NCBI GenBank assembly: GCA_910580075.1
Contig: CAJTVR010000042.1
Span: 1-40,001, forward strand
Length of the DNA stretch: 40,001 nucleotides
Direction: 5' to 3'
Source of the DNA: an uncultured Eubacterium sp.
GTDB taxonomy: Bacteria; Bacillota; Clostridia; Lachnospirales; Lachnospiraceae
Positions 7,528 to 16,717 of the stretch are shown here, in pieces. Position 1 is the first letter of the stretch. Each line of letters opens with the position of its first letter. Below the pieces are notes generated by a model, which was given only the letters and a program-made list of their open reading frames with translations, searched no databases and was not told where the DNA came from. The position numbers were made by a program, and so were the translations under genes.

Positions 7528-10500
7528 ATGAAAATACAATACAAACATCAAAAATTTCAGGCTGATGCTGCAAAGGCTGTAGTAGATGTCTTCGCAGGCC
7601 AGCCATATCTGACGCCGGCATATATGATGGACCGGGGCTCTGGATATATTCAGCAGAGTCTTACCGACGATGCTGATTTTACCGGCTGGTGCAATCACAA
7701 AATTGTTCCAGAACTGAATGACCAGATCATTCTTGAACATCTGAGAAAAATTCAGCGTTCCAATCAGATTCAGCCGTCAGACAAGTTAGAAGGAAGAAAT
7801 GCCGGCTATAATCTTACAATCCAGATGGAGACTGGCACTGGCAAAACATACACGTATATAAAAACAATGTATGAATTGAATCGGGCTTATGGGTGGAGTA
7901 AATTTATAGTTATTGTGCCAAGTATTGCAATTCGTGAAGGAGTTTATAAATCTTTCCAGATGACGCAGGAACATTTTGCTGAAGAATATGGGAAGAAAAT
8001 CCGGTTTTTTATTTATAATTCTGCCCAGCTGTCAGAAATTGACCGCTTTGCATCGGACAGTTCGATGAATGTAATGATTATCAATTCTCAGTCATTTAAT
8101 GCGAAAGGAAAAGATGCCAGAAGGATTCATATGAGACTGGATGAATTTCGTTCCCGCAGGCCTATTGACATTATTGCAAAGACGAATCCTATTCTTATTA
8201 TTGATGAACCTCAGTCGGTAGAAGGAAAACAAACAAAGGAAAAAATAAAGCAGTTCAATCCGATGCTTACTCTTCGTTACTCTGCCACGCATAAAAGTGA
8301 CAGCATTTATAATATGGTCTACCGTCTGGATGCTATGGAAGCATATAACAAATGCCTGGTAAAAAAGATAGCTGTTAAAGGAATCACAGCAACCGGAAGC
8401 ACAGCAGCAGACAGTTATTTATACTTAGAAAGTATCAATCTGTCAAAGGGTAATCCGACAGCAACTCTTCAATTCGAGATGAAAATGTCCAATGGTATTT
8501 CTAAGAAAAGAAGCAGAATTGTGAAAGAGGGAGATAATCTCTATGAATATTCCAATGGTCTTGAAGAGTATAAGAACGGATTTGTAGTGAGTCATATTGA
8601 CGGCCGTGATAATTCAGCTGAGTTTATTAACGGTATTAAAATATTTGCTGGTAATGTGATTGGTGCAGTGGATGAAGACCATTTCCGCAGAATCCAGATC
8701 CGTGAAACTATTTTATCTCACTTACAGAAAGAACGCCAGCTATTCTATAAGGGAATCAAGGTTCTTTCGCTGTTTTTTATTGACGAGGTAGCTAATTACC
8801 GTAAATATGATGCAGCTTGTGAGCAGATGAACGGAAAGTATGCGTCTATGTTTGAAGAAGAATACAATGATATTTTAAACAGCATGCTGCTGTCTTTGGA
8901 AGATGGTGATTATACCAGATACCTGCAAGCGATTCCGACAGAAAAAACGCACGCAGGATATTTTTCAGTAGATGCCAGGGGCAGGATGATTAATTCGAAA
9001 GCTGGAAGGAAAGAAATGACCTCGGATGATGTCAGTGCCTATGAGCTGATTATGAAGAATAAAGAACTGCTTTTAGACAGGGACCCGGAGAAGTCTCCAG
9101 TGCGTTTTATATTCTCACACTCGGCTCTGAGAGAGGGATGGGATAATCCGAATGTTTTCCAAATCTGTACGCTGAAGCAAAGCAGCAGTGATATTCGCAA
9201 ACGTCAGGAAGTTGGGCGCGGACTCAGGCTTTGTGTAAACCAAAACGGTGAACGTATGGATATCAATGCGCTTGGCAGTGATGTTCATAATGTAAATGTA
9301 CTGACTGTTATTGCGAGTGAAAGTTATGATTCTTTCGCAAAAGAGCTGCAGACTGAGATGGCAGAGGAAACTGCAGACAGGCCGAAGACAGTTACCAGGG
9401 AACTGTTTGCAAACCGGATTGTCAGGGATGACCAGGGCAATGAAACAGTCATTACAAGCGATACTGCATCTGCGATTTTCTTTGATTTAATTGTAAATGG
9501 ATACATTAGCAGACTGGGTGAGCTTACGGACAAGTATTACGAGGATAAGGCAGACTGCAGTATCAGGATTGCTGAAGAAGCCGGAAATATTGCCTGCGCA
9601 GTTTTGGAAATCCTTGATTCTATCTATGACAGTAAAGCTATGCAGCCGGAAGATGCCCGCGGTAATAACATCGAGCTTCAGGCTGATGCCGGGAAACTCA
9701 ACAGTAAAGAGTTTCAAGCGCTTTGGTCAAAAATTAATGCTAAATCTGTATATGTAGTGGATTTTGACACAGATGAACTGATAAAGAAGTCTATAGAATC
9801 TCTTGATTCCAATCTCAGGGCTGCCGGGATTTATTTCCGCGTGGAGACTGGAGCGATGGACTTCATTAAGTCAAAGGAAGATCTGGCTGCTGGTGTTTCA
9901 TTTGTTAAAGAAGAGTCTGGAAGTTATGGTGTATCTGCGACAGCTAATTCAAATGTGAAATATGATCTGATTGGAAAGCTGGTGGATGAGACCGGGCTTA
10001 CACGCAGGGATGTTATTGCCATTTTACAGGGGATCAAGCCGGCAGTGTTCAATCAGTTTAAGGGTAATCCGGAAGAGTTTATATCAAAGGCTGCCCAGCT
10101 GATTAACAGTCAGAAGGCAGCGGCTGTCATTGAACATATTGCCTATGATGTTCTGGATGAGCATTACGGGACGGAGATTTTTACTGCTTTGACAGCCAGG
10201 GGCAGGCTTGGTGTTAATGCGATGAAAGCTGAGAAGCACTTGTACGATTATATTATATATGATTCTTCTAATGAGCGGGAATTTGCGGCTGACCTGGATA
10301 CCGATATGAATGTGGCGGTATATGTGAAACTTCCAGACAGTTTCTATATTTCAACTCCAGCCGGCCGTTATAATCCAGACTGGGCGATTGCGTTCTATGA
10401 AGGAAATGTGAAACATATATACTTTGTTGCAGAGACAAAAGGGTCTATGAATACAATGCAGTTAAGACAGGCCGAAATATCTAAGATTCACTGTGCAAGG

Positions 10501-10608
10501 GAGCATTTTAAAGCAGTATCGGGAGACAATATTGTTTATGATGTGGTAGACAGCTATTCAGCATTGATGGAAAAAGTTATGAAGCAGGAGGCAGGCAGTT
10601 ATGTATAG
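7528..10608 (+). CDS. Type III restriction endonuclease subunit (Res)
   Basis: The 1026-aa product is a superfamily 2 DNA translocase with a C-terminal nuclease. Motif I is ETGTGKT (101-107), motif II is DEPQ (226-229), motif III SATH (about 252-255), and motif VI is QEVGRGLRL (560-568), preceded by REGWDNP at about 535-541. The nuclease core is at the end: NPDWAIAF with Asp 951, and VAETKG with Glu 969 and Lys 971, a PD-(D/E)xK pattern. Res needs Mod for site recognition and cuts DNA away from the site after ATP-dependent movement. No frameshift or lost motif is visible, so the enzyme looks intact. Its last bases overlap the next gene by eight bases. Confidence 0.95.
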   Translation: MKIQYKHQKFQADAAKAVVDVFAGQPYLTPAYMMDRGSGYIQQSLTDDADFTGWCNHKIVPELNDQIILEHLRKIQRSNQIQPSDKLEGRNAGYNLTIQMETGTGKTYTYIKTMYELNRAYGWSKFIVIVPSIAIREGVYKSFQMTQEHFAEEYGKKIRFFIYNSAQLSEIDRFASDSSMNVMIINSQSFNAKGKDARRIHMRLDEFRSRRPIDIIAKTNPILIIDEPQSVEGKQTKEKIKQFNPMLTLRYSATHKSDSIYNMVYRLDAMEAYNKCLVKKIAVKGITATGSTAADSYLYLESINLSKGNPTATLQFEMKMSNGISKKRSRIVKEGDNLYEYSNGLEEYKNGFVVSHIDGRDNSAEFINGIKIFAGNVIGAVDEDHFRRIQIRETILSHLQKERQLFYKGIKVLSLFFIDEVANYRKYDAACEQMNGKYASMFEEEYNDILNSMLLSLEDGDYTRYLQAIPTEKTHAGYFSVDARGRMINSKAGRKEMTSDDVSAYELIMKNKELLLDRDPEKSPVRFIFSHSALREGWDNPNVFQICTLKQSSSDIRKRQEVGRGLRLCVNQNGERMDINALGSDVHNVNVLTVIASESYDSFAKELQTEMAEETADRPKTVTRELFANRIVRDDQGNETVITSDTASAIFFDLIVNGYISRLGELTDKYYEDKADCSIRIAEEAGNIACAVLEILDSIYDSKAMQPEDARGNNIELQADAGKLNSKEFQALWSKINAKSVYVVDFDTDELIKKSIESLDSNLRAAGIYFRVETGAMDFIKSKEDLAAGVSFVKEESGSYGVSATANSNVKYDLIGKLVDETGLTRRDVIAILQGIKPAVFNQFKGNPEEFISKAAQLINSQKAAAVIEHIAYDVLDEHYGTEIFTALTARGRLGVNAMKAEKHLYDYIIYDSSNEREFAADLDTDMNVAVYVKLPDSFYISTPAGRYNPDWAIAFYEGNVKHIYFVAETKGSMNTMQLRQAEISKIHCAREHFKAVSGDNIVYDVVDSYSALMEKVMKQEAGSYV

Positions 10609-11425
10609 TCTCTTGCGGAATAAAGCACAGCAATTGTGTTTTGCCGATGACCAGATGAAACAGGTTACTCTAAAAACATTTAAGAATAAAAGCAGATTGG
10701 TAAAATACGTCGAAAGGGATGCTTTCACATGCATTGAATTGAATATACCAAATAAGGGGAACTGGATGAAGCGGGTCTGTGCATATGCAGAGACCGTTAT
10801 GGGTGACCTCAACAGAGGGCAGGCTAATACTTCAAAACAAAGAAGTGCAAGTACGGTTGAAATTGACAATCTGTCCGGGCTGATTGCTGAACATGCCTGT
10901 GATACGATATTAAGATGGCAGTTCGGAGATGAAAATATCATAAAGCCCCAGTCGGATAATTCCTTCAATCAGATTGATATTGAGCTGATTACCGGAAAGA
11001 CTATAGAGGTTAGATCTTCGTGCGTGAGAAACGGAATTGAGTTTGCTCTGTTTGCAAAAGACACCGCTGACAGCAGGCAGCAGTACTTTGATGTAATCGG
11101 ACCTTATTCAAACAGTTATAAACCAGGTGAGCAGCTTAAAGATTACTATATGAGGGTATTGTACGCGTGTGACAAAAAGAACTTTATGGAGTTATTTGAA
11201 CGTCCTGTACTTCAGCTATTTATTACCGGAGGTGCAACGAAAGCCATGATGCAGGATACGGATGTTTATCAAAATAAACATTTAGTTCCTGCTGGCGGGC
11301 AGGTCAGGGTGGAATCGGATTACCGGGTAGTTCCTTTGGGAAAAAGTCCGGATGCGCCAGAATTCTTACATGTACTAGCCAGGGAGAACGGATTTGTCAG
11401 TCTGCATGATTTAAGCAGACTTTAA
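10601..11425 (+). CDS. Third gene of the type III R-M operon; possible PD-(D/E)xK-like accessory
   Basis: The 274-aa product starts within the end of the Res gene, overlapping it by eight bases (ribosome site AGGAGGCAGG just upstream), so it is coupled to the R-M operon. It is not a normal type III component. The middle resembles a PD-(D/E)xK core: a helix with Glu 97 (LSGLIAEHAC), then Asp 126/Glu 128 (NQIDIELITG), and E136-V-R138 (TIEVRSS) in the position of the ExK strand, with Lys replaced by Arg. The C-terminal part (from about residue 200) has no motif I recognise. It may be a DNA-binding or nuclease-like accessory, or an inactive regulator; the Arg substitution makes catalysis uncertain. 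Function is inference from context and this motif. Confidence 0.6.
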   Translation: MYSLLRNKAQQLCFADDQMKQVTLKTFKNKSRLVKYVERDAFTCIELNIPNKGNWMKRVCAYAETVMGDLNRGQANTSKQRSASTVEIDNLSGLIAEHACDTILRWQFGDENIIKPQSDNSFNQIDIELITGKTIEVRSSCVRNGIEFALFAKDTADSRQQYFDVIGPYSNSYKPGEQLKDYYMRVLYACDKKNFMELFERPVLQLFITGGATKAMMQDTDVYQNKHLVPAGGQVRVESDYRVVPLGKSPDAPEFLHVLARENGFVSLHDLSRL

Positions 11426-11545
11426 AGCAGCAGTAACTGAGCTGGTGACCTTCCTGTTCATAGCAGCGCAAGGTATAAATGCCCGGACCTGTCAGTTTTG
11501 AAAATTTCGCAATGAAATATTTCACAAAAATAGAATTTGAATAAA
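11426..11545. other. Non-coding segment after the R-M operon
   Basis: No open frame, terminator or RNA gene is apparent between the third R-M gene and the repeat cluster. An AT-rich part reading tttcacaaaaatagaatttg lies at about 11520-11539 and leads directly into the inverted repeat. Confidence 0.5.
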
Positions 11546-11723
11546 CACAATGTCATCAGCTTAAGATTTGCTGCCTAAAATCTGTTACCCTGATTTTCGG
11601 ATGAAACGGCATTTTTTGATGCAGATTATAAGACATCAGTCTTTAAGTTAATGGCATTGTGAATTAGCAGTGTTTTCTGAGGCAGAGCATAAGACAGCCA
11701 GCTTTAAGTTAATGACATTTTGA
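11546..11723. repeat. Inverted and direct repeat cluster of about 42-bp units
   Basis: Two direct units lie at 11621-11662 and 11682-11723 (both beginning gcaga and containing ctttaagttaatg), matching at about 34 of 42 positions. A third, inverted unit is at about 11546-11585: its reverse complement begins cagatttt and contains cttaagctgatgacattgtg. The inverted unit and the first direct unit form an imperfect inverted repeat of about 40 bases per arm around a 36-base centre. The core motif resembles the sequence at about 1263-1279 beside the IS4-type transposase. They may be decayed insertion-element ends or a boundary of the accessory region. The last base abuts the stop of the next (minus-strand) gene. 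Confidence 0.6.
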
Positions 11724-13010
11724 TCATTCATCCATAACTGTAATTTCCATCAGCACATCTTTCTGAAACGGATGCATTTCGACTGTCGTACGCCCATCCT
11801 GTACGGACAGCCCTGATCTGGCAATTCTTCTTTCGTCCAAGTCATATACACGCACAGACGCATTCCTTAGCTCTGTAACCAGAACAATCTTCGTCACTCT
11901 CGGAATATAAATCAGATACGTTTTTTTATCCGGTGTATGTGCTGCCCGGATTTCCGGTGTTTTATTTAACAGCAGTGCCTGTGCCGGAACCAATTCTGTA
12001 ATGTTTTTCTGTTCCAGATAATCGCGGATAAATCCATAGTCCCATGCTCCCGGAAATTCCAGTGCCTGCTGGCATGTAAATGCAGTATCAAAACCTTCCC
12101 CAAGCATTGGATTCGCAGGTCTGCCTGTTTTCATCCAGTTCCAGATCCCATGTGCTCCATATGTGATTCCAGCGCCTGCTCCGGATAAAATACTGTGCCA
12201 TGCAGCTTTGCGGATATCTTCCGGTGTAAAACGTCCGTATAAATTGCGGCTGTAACCCATCTGTTCATAGCACGGTTCTGCATTAACCAGCGGCTTTTGA
12301 TCATATTTTTCTTTTAATTTCTGTGGAAGAATATAGGCCATATCCTGAGCATCCCGGTTATGCCCGGACTGGAATACATAAAAATCCAGATCCCGTGCCA
12401 GTTCATCCGGTATCACATCATAACCGCGCCTGATATGACAGGTTTTTAACGAATCCGGGCTCTTTTCACACAGCACATCCAGCGCTGAGCGGTAATACGA
12501 CACCGCCTCCGCCGTTTCAAAATCCGTATCTCCGCTGACAAAATAAACCGGATCAAATTCGTCAAACGCCTCCACGATTCTTTCTGTATAAGAAGGCACC
12601 AGTTCCTTCGGCATAATATTCACATCTGTTATTTTGCTGCCCCATGTATCCGGTACAAAATTCAGCCACAGCACCACAAGTGCCAGCGTAAATCCTTCTC
12701 TGACCGCCTCTTCACACATCCTGCGCGCATGTTCATAATAATCCATGACCGGTTTTGTAAAATCGAATTTCTGTCCGTCCTTTGTTTCAAAAGGATAAAT
12801 CCCCGTATCAGACATACATCTGTCCCACTGGGGCATTGTATTAATCTGTAAAACGTTAAATCCCTGTTCCTTTCGCTTTTTCAGATAATATTTCCATTCA
12901 TCCATTGTAATGTTTGTAAAAGCACTCCAAACCGTATCTGCCAGATAAAAAAACGGCTTGCCGTCTTTCAAAAATCCATTCCTGTCTGTATTGACTGTCA
13001 GTTTTCCCAT
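11724..13010 (-). CDS. Apiosidase-like (DUF4038) glycoside hydrolase
   Basis: The 428-aa product matches the DUF4038/GH140-type layout: an N-terminal beta-strand with NGRY-like FLKDGKPFFYLADTVW, a TIM-barrel, and a short C-terminal beta domain of the collagen-binding-like type (DVLMEITVMDE end). Likely catalytic acids by position are Asp 161 (VSGDTD) and Glu 245 (VNAEPCYE). Related enzymes remove apiose or other decorations from plant glycans; the actual substrate here is unknown. There is no signal peptide, so it is probably cytosolic and acts on imported oligosaccharides. A ribosome site AAGGAG precedes the ATG at 13010. No sugar transporter lies next to it. Confidence 0.82.
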   Translation of the reverse strand: MGKLTVNTDRNGFLKDGKPFFYLADTVWSAFTNITMDEWKYYLKKRKEQGFNVLQINTMPQWDRCMSDTGIYPFETKDGQKFDFTKPVMDYYEHARRMCEEAVREGFTLALVVLWLNFVPDTWGSKITDVNIMPKELVPSYTERIVEAFDEFDPVYFVSGDTDFETAEAVSYYRSALDVLCEKSPDSLKTCHIRRGYDVIPDELARDLDFYVFQSGHNRDAQDMAYILPQKLKEKYDQKPLVNAEPCYEQMGYSRNLYGRFTPEDIRKAAWHSILSGAGAGITYGAHGIWNWMKTGRPANPMLGEGFDTAFTCQQALEFPGAWDYGFIRDYLEQKNITELVPAQALLLNKTPEIRAAHTPDKKTYLIYIPRVTKIVLVTELRNASVRVYDLDERRIARSGLSVQDGRTTVEMHPFQKDVLMEITVMDE

Positions 13011-13452
13011 ATGCTCAGCTCCTTAATTTCAGCCCTATCCGGTCTGTACAGCACCCAGTAAATGAATACCCTTCATCCCGACCGCTGAATCATCCTCCTT
13101 ATTATATTTCGTGTATCATACTATTCATAACACTCAATTTCAATAAATAATTTAGTTTATTTTTCTAAATTTACTGCTAAATCAGGCAAGCTGCTTATAC
13201 TCAGCTTTAATAAATAGAACTATACATTTATCTAAATTTTCCACTTAAATTAGAAAGCCGGATGATTAAAGCATCTTTAAATCATCTTTTAAAAATAAAA
13301 CTTGCAGCTCATATCCAGCCTGACATGTAAATGCAGCCAGTAACCAGCCGGGAGGAAAAAGTTTCTCCTCCCGGCGTCCCGTTCCCAGTATCATCCCCAT
13401 ACAAAAAATACTCCCATACAGCCCTCCGGCCATACAGAAGTATCCACAAATT
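13011..13452. other. Gene-free region: AT-rich leader and a GC-rich hairpin
   Basis: From 13100 to 13260 the sequence is AT-rich and contains repeated TCTAAATTT-like words (about 13163, 13232 and, inverted, 13248). The last two form an imperfect inverted pair around a short centre and could be a regulator site for the hydrolase gene on the minus strand. A perfect hairpin lies at 13348-13374 (arms CCGGGAGGA and TCCTCCCGG); it may end transcription of glpP, but no T tract follows it on that strand. A minus-strand frame at 13266-13505 overlaps glpP and has no coding features, so I do not call it. Confidence 0.4.
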
Positions 13453-14025
13453 TCACATCCCCCACACATCCTGATTCGTAGCAGAAATTGCCGCAGCCCC
13501 GGCATTCAGAGCCGCTATAACATCCTCTTTTTCCGAAATCAGCCCTCCGGTAATGACCGGAACAGTCAGATGCCTGCACATCATGCGGATCACCTTCGGC
13601 ATCAGTCCCGGCAGAATCTCCACAAAATCAGCATATTCACATATCGCACGGTTTCCCGCTACATTGTCTAAAACTTTAGAATCAATTGCAAAAATCCGGT
13701 ACACAGTGTACAGCGACAGCTCCTTTGCACGCCTGATCTGTTCAATTCTCGTAGATATCACACCGTCGGCTTTCGTATACTGTGCAATAAAATCCACTGC
13801 TTCCGGCCTCGCACTGAGTCCTGTCACCAGGTCCATATGCACAATCACGGTCTTATCCGCCTGTTTTAACTGCTCTACAAGCGTGCATATGGTTGCTACG
13901 CTTCCGTACAGTACAAATACAACCGCAATATCCGTATTTTCGATGCATTTATAAAGTCCTGATTCATTTTTTACTGCTGCAATGACCGGATTCATAGAGA
14001 CTGCATCATAAAATTTCTGATTCAT
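13453..14025 (-). CDS. glpP: GlpP-type glycerol-3-phosphate responsive antiterminator
   Basis: The 190-aa protein matches the GlpP family over its whole length: a small TIM-barrel-like protein with NPVIAAVKN near the start, TVIVHMDLVTGLS in the middle (His and Asp in HMDL), DGVISTR, FAIDSKVL, VEILPGLMPKV and the end pattern PVITGGLI..AGAAAISATN. In Bacillus GlpP binds glycerol-3-phosphate and the leader of glp mRNAs and prevents termination. Here the gene stands alone: no glpF, glpK or glpD is adjacent, and the neighbours are a hydrolase and a sodium symporter. Its targets must lie elsewhere or it has a different role. Confidence 0.9.
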   Translation of the reverse strand: MNQKFYDAVSMNPVIAAVKNESGLYKCIENTDIAVVFVLYGSVATICTLVEQLKQADKTVIVHMDLVTGLSARPEAVDFIAQYTKADGVISTRIEQIRRAKELSLYTVYRIFAIDSKVLDNVAGNRAICEYADFVEILPGLMPKVIRMMCRHLTVPVITGGLISEKEDVIAALNAGAAAISATNQDVWGM

Positions 14026-14138
14026 TTTTCTGCCCTGCTTTCTTCCTATTCACTGTGCCAGCAGACAAATGCCAGGCTTTTTCGAATCATCATGCTCTGT
14101 CCGGATGCACTGGCAGCACACCCGGACATTCTTAAGGA
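14026..14138. other. Spacer between the sodium symporter and GlpP genes
   Basis: Both genes are on the minus strand. The spacer holds the GlpP ribosome site region (gaaagcagggcagaaaa on the minus strand) and no other feature that I can support. Read-through from the symporter gene into glpP is possible. Confidence 0.35.
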
Positions 14139-15545
14139 TTAAATAATATTTAAAACACCAATTGATTTTAACAGCAGTATTACGAGCAGAACAGGCGCTA
14201 TATACTGTATCATAATCATATATAAACTGCGTCTGCTGAAACTGCATCCTGATTTTTCTGCTTCATCGATAATGATTTTCGGTTTTACAACCCATCCGAT
14301 TAAAATACAGGTGCCAATTGCAACAACCGGCATAAGTAAATTATTGCTGATATAATCCATAATATCCAGGATCTGCGCATGTGCTCCGTTTGGAAGTACA
14401 ATATCAAAGTACAGTTTGTTATAGCCTAAGCATACGAGGATTCCGCCTGCAAGTGCAATCACGGTTTCAATAACAGCCGCTTTTATACGTGAAATATGAA
14501 ACTCATCCATAAAGCTGGATACGACTGCTTCCATGACAGATACCGCACTTGTCAGAGCTGCAAAAAGCACCATCGCAAAAAACAGACATCCGATTACATT
14601 TCCGATTCCGCCCATAGCTGCAAATACTTTAGGCAGTGAAACAAACATCAGGCTCGGCCCGGAAGCCTGCATTCCTTCTCTGCCCATAAATGTATACACA
14701 GCCGGGATGATCATAACACCAGCCAGAAAAGCAACCAGCGTATCAAAAATTTCTATCTGGTTAATTGATTTTACCAGGTTGGCATCATCTGATACATAAG
14801 AACCATAAGAAATCATAATACCCATTGCAACACTCAGACTGAAAAACAGCTGGCTCATAGCATCCAGAAGCACTGTAAAAAAGCTCTGTACCGTCAGCCC
14901 TTCAAAATTCGGAATCACATAAATCAGAAATCCTTCCATTCCAGTGCGGACTGCCCCTGAATCGTCCTTATGCTGAATCGTCAGCGAAAAAAAAGAAATA
15001 CCGATAACCAGAAGCAGAAGCAGCGGCATAATAACCTTTGAAGAGGCTTCAATTCCTTTATTTACGCCGCGGAATACAATAAATGCAACTGCAGCCAGAA
15101 ATACAAATAAAAGTATCATCGGCTCTATGTCGCTTGTAATAAAGCCTGTAAAATATCCGTCTTCGGCAGCCATAGCGCCTTCCCCTGTTAAAAAGGCAAT
15201 AAAATATTTTACAACCCATCCGCCGATCACGCAGTAATACGGCAGAATGATAACCGGTACAAGACAGGCAAAAATGCCCAGCGGTTTTGCTTTCTTATGA
15301 ATAAAACCGTATGCTGTCAGAGGACTCTGCTTCGTCTTTCTTCCGATTGCCACTTCTGTCGTCAGAAGTGTAAATCCAAACGTCAGAGCCAGGATCAGAT
15401 ATAATGCTAAAAACAGCCCGCCTCCGTCTTTTGCCGCTAAGTATGGAAATCTCCAGATATTACCGAGTCCTACTGCACTTCCGGCTGCTGCCAGTACAAA
15501 ACCGATAGAGCCGGAAAATGAGTTTCTGCTTTTTTCCTGTTTCAT
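14139..15545 (-). CDS. Sodium-dependent neurotransmitter:amino-acid symporter family (NSS) transporter
   Basis: The 468-aa protein is a bacterial NSS transporter with about eleven to twelve membrane helices. The family hallmark lies at the N-terminus: GSAVGLGNIWRFPYL, with the conserved unwound helix 1, followed by a charged loop EVAIGRKTKQSPL. Further helices run evenly to the end (VVAIGTCILIGWVV and IAPVLLVILLLKSIG). Such proteins take up amino acids such as tryptophan, tyrosine, leucine or proline with sodium, but the substrate cannot be predicted here. A purine-rich ribosome site (gaagggaag) precedes the ATG at 15545. It may be co-transcribed with glpP. Confidence 0.9.
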   Translation of the reverse strand: MKQEKSRNSFSGSIGFVLAAAGSAVGLGNIWRFPYLAAKDGGGLFLALYLILALTFGFTLLTTEVAIGRKTKQSPLTAYGFIHKKAKPLGIFACLVPVIILPYYCVIGGWVVKYFIAFLTGEGAMAAEDGYFTGFITSDIEPMILLFVFLAAVAFIVFRGVNKGIEASSKVIMPLLLLLVIGISFFSLTIQHKDDSGAVRTGMEGFLIYVIPNFEGLTVQSFFTVLLDAMSQLFFSLSVAMGIMISYGSYVSDDANLVKSINQIEIFDTLVAFLAGVMIIPAVYTFMGREGMQASGPSLMFVSLPKVFAAMGGIGNVIGCLFFAMVLFAALTSAVSVMEAVVSSFMDEFHISRIKAAVIETVIALAGGILVCLGYNKLYFDIVLPNGAHAQILDIMDYISNNLLMPVVAIGTCILIGWVVKPKIIIDEAEKSGCSFSRRSLYMIMIQYIAPVLLVILLLKSIGVLNII

Positions 15546-15646
15546 GTCTTACTTCCCTTCTTTTTAATACTCAGAATTTATTGTAAAGTTATAATTGAAA
15601 AAACTGGTTTAAATATAAAATCAATATATAATTTCATTGCGTATAT
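15546..15646. other. Spacer upstream of the symporter gene
   Basis: AT-rich spacer between the end of the aldo/keto reductase gene and the symporter start (both minus strand). It probably carries the symporter promoter, but no clean -35/-10 pair is visible. Confidence 0.3.
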
Positions 15647-16675
15647 TTAATCCACACGCACTTCTCCTGCCAGGATGCGTTTATAATCCTCATAGTTGCG
15701 CTCCAGCAGAGCCGGCGTATCCAGTTCATACGGACATTTGCTCCTGCACTGATTACAGTGCAGACAGTTTTCAATCTTTTTCATCATTTCCTGTGCCTGG
15801 TCTGTCAGCTGCGCTTTTGATGGTGAACGCCGGATTAACAGTGACATCCGGGCGCATGTATTTATTTCAATCCCAGCCGGACAAGGCATGCAGTACCCGC
15901 AGCCGCGGCAGAATTCTCCGCTTAATTCCTCTCTGTCATGTGCAATCAGCTCTTTCAGCTCCTGTGTCATAGCCGGCGGATTTTCTATATATGACAAAAA
16001 TTCATCCAGCTCACTTTCACGCTGAACGCCCCAGATTGGCAGCACATTCTCGTACTGAGCCTCAAATGCATACGCCGCAGCCGAATTCGTAATCAGCCCG
16101 CCCGATAAAGCCTTCATAGCAATAAAGCCCATGTCTGCTTCTTTGCACTTCTCCACCAGATCCAGTTCATGATCTCCGCTCAGATAACAGAACGGAAACT
16201 GCAGTGTTTCGTACAGTCCTGATTCCACTGCTTCCTGTGCCACTGCCAGCCTGTGATTAGTAATCCCGATATGACGGACTTTTCCCTGTTCCTTCGCCTT
16301 CAGCATTGCTTCATACAAACCGCTGCCGTCCCCTGGCTTCGGACAAAACGGCGGATTATGAAACTGATAGATGTCAATATAATCCGTCCTCAGACTGCGC
16401 AGTGAAGTTTCCAGATCCTGCCAGAACGCTTCTGCACTGGCTGCACCTGTCTTTGTTGCAATATACACCTGCTCCCGCATGCCGTCAAACGCTTCGCCCA
16501 GCTTTTCTTCACTGTCTGTATACCATCTTGCTGTATCAAAATAGGTAATTCCGGCACTGTACGCCTTTTGTAACAGCCTGACTGCATCCGGAGCAGATAT
16601 CCGCTGAATAGGAAGTGCGCCAAAACCATTTTTATTTACCGTAATCCCGGTTTTACCCAGAGTAACTGTGTGCAT
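15647..16675 (-). CDS. Aldo/keto reductase with C-terminal 4Fe-4S clusters
   Basis: The 342-aa protein is an aldo/keto reductase TIM-barrel with the catalytic tetrad visible: Asp 47 and Tyr 52 (YFDTARWY), Lys 75 (IATKTG) and His 106 (YQFHNP). After the barrel it carries two cysteine-rich ferredoxin-like motifs near residues 256-267 (CRGCGYCMPCP) and 297-310 (CLHCNQCRSKCPY), as in the Fe-S-containing aldo/keto reductase group common in Clostridia. It probably reduces a carbonyl compound with NAD(P)H or is linked to electron carriers; its substrate is unknown. The presence of the clusters suggests an anaerobic role. Promoter elements upstream are listed separately. Confidence 0.93.
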   Translation of the reverse strand: MHTVTLGKTGITVNKNGFGALPIQRISAPDAVRLLQKAYSAGITYFDTARWYTDSEEKLGEAFDGMREQVYIATKTGAASAEAFWQDLETSLRSLRTDYIDIYQFHNPPFCPKPGDGSGLYEAMLKAKEQGKVRHIGITNHRLAVAQEAVESGLYETLQFPFCYLSGDHELDLVEKCKEADMGFIAMKALSGGLITNSAAAYAFEAQYENVLPIWGVQRESELDEFLSYIENPPAMTQELKELIAHDREELSGEFCRGCGYCMPCPAGIEINTCARMSLLIRRSPSKAQLTDQAQEMMKKIENCLHCNQCRSKCPYELDTPALLERNYEDYKRILAGEVRVD

Positions 16676-16717
16676 CCGTTTTTCCTCCCTTGTTTTTCTT
16701 TTATTGCCAGCTTTTCT

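Noticed and set aside
13266..13505. Minus-strand frame with many Cys and Gly residues
   Set aside because: It overlaps the end of glpP in another frame, crosses the hairpin at 13348 and has no ribosome site.
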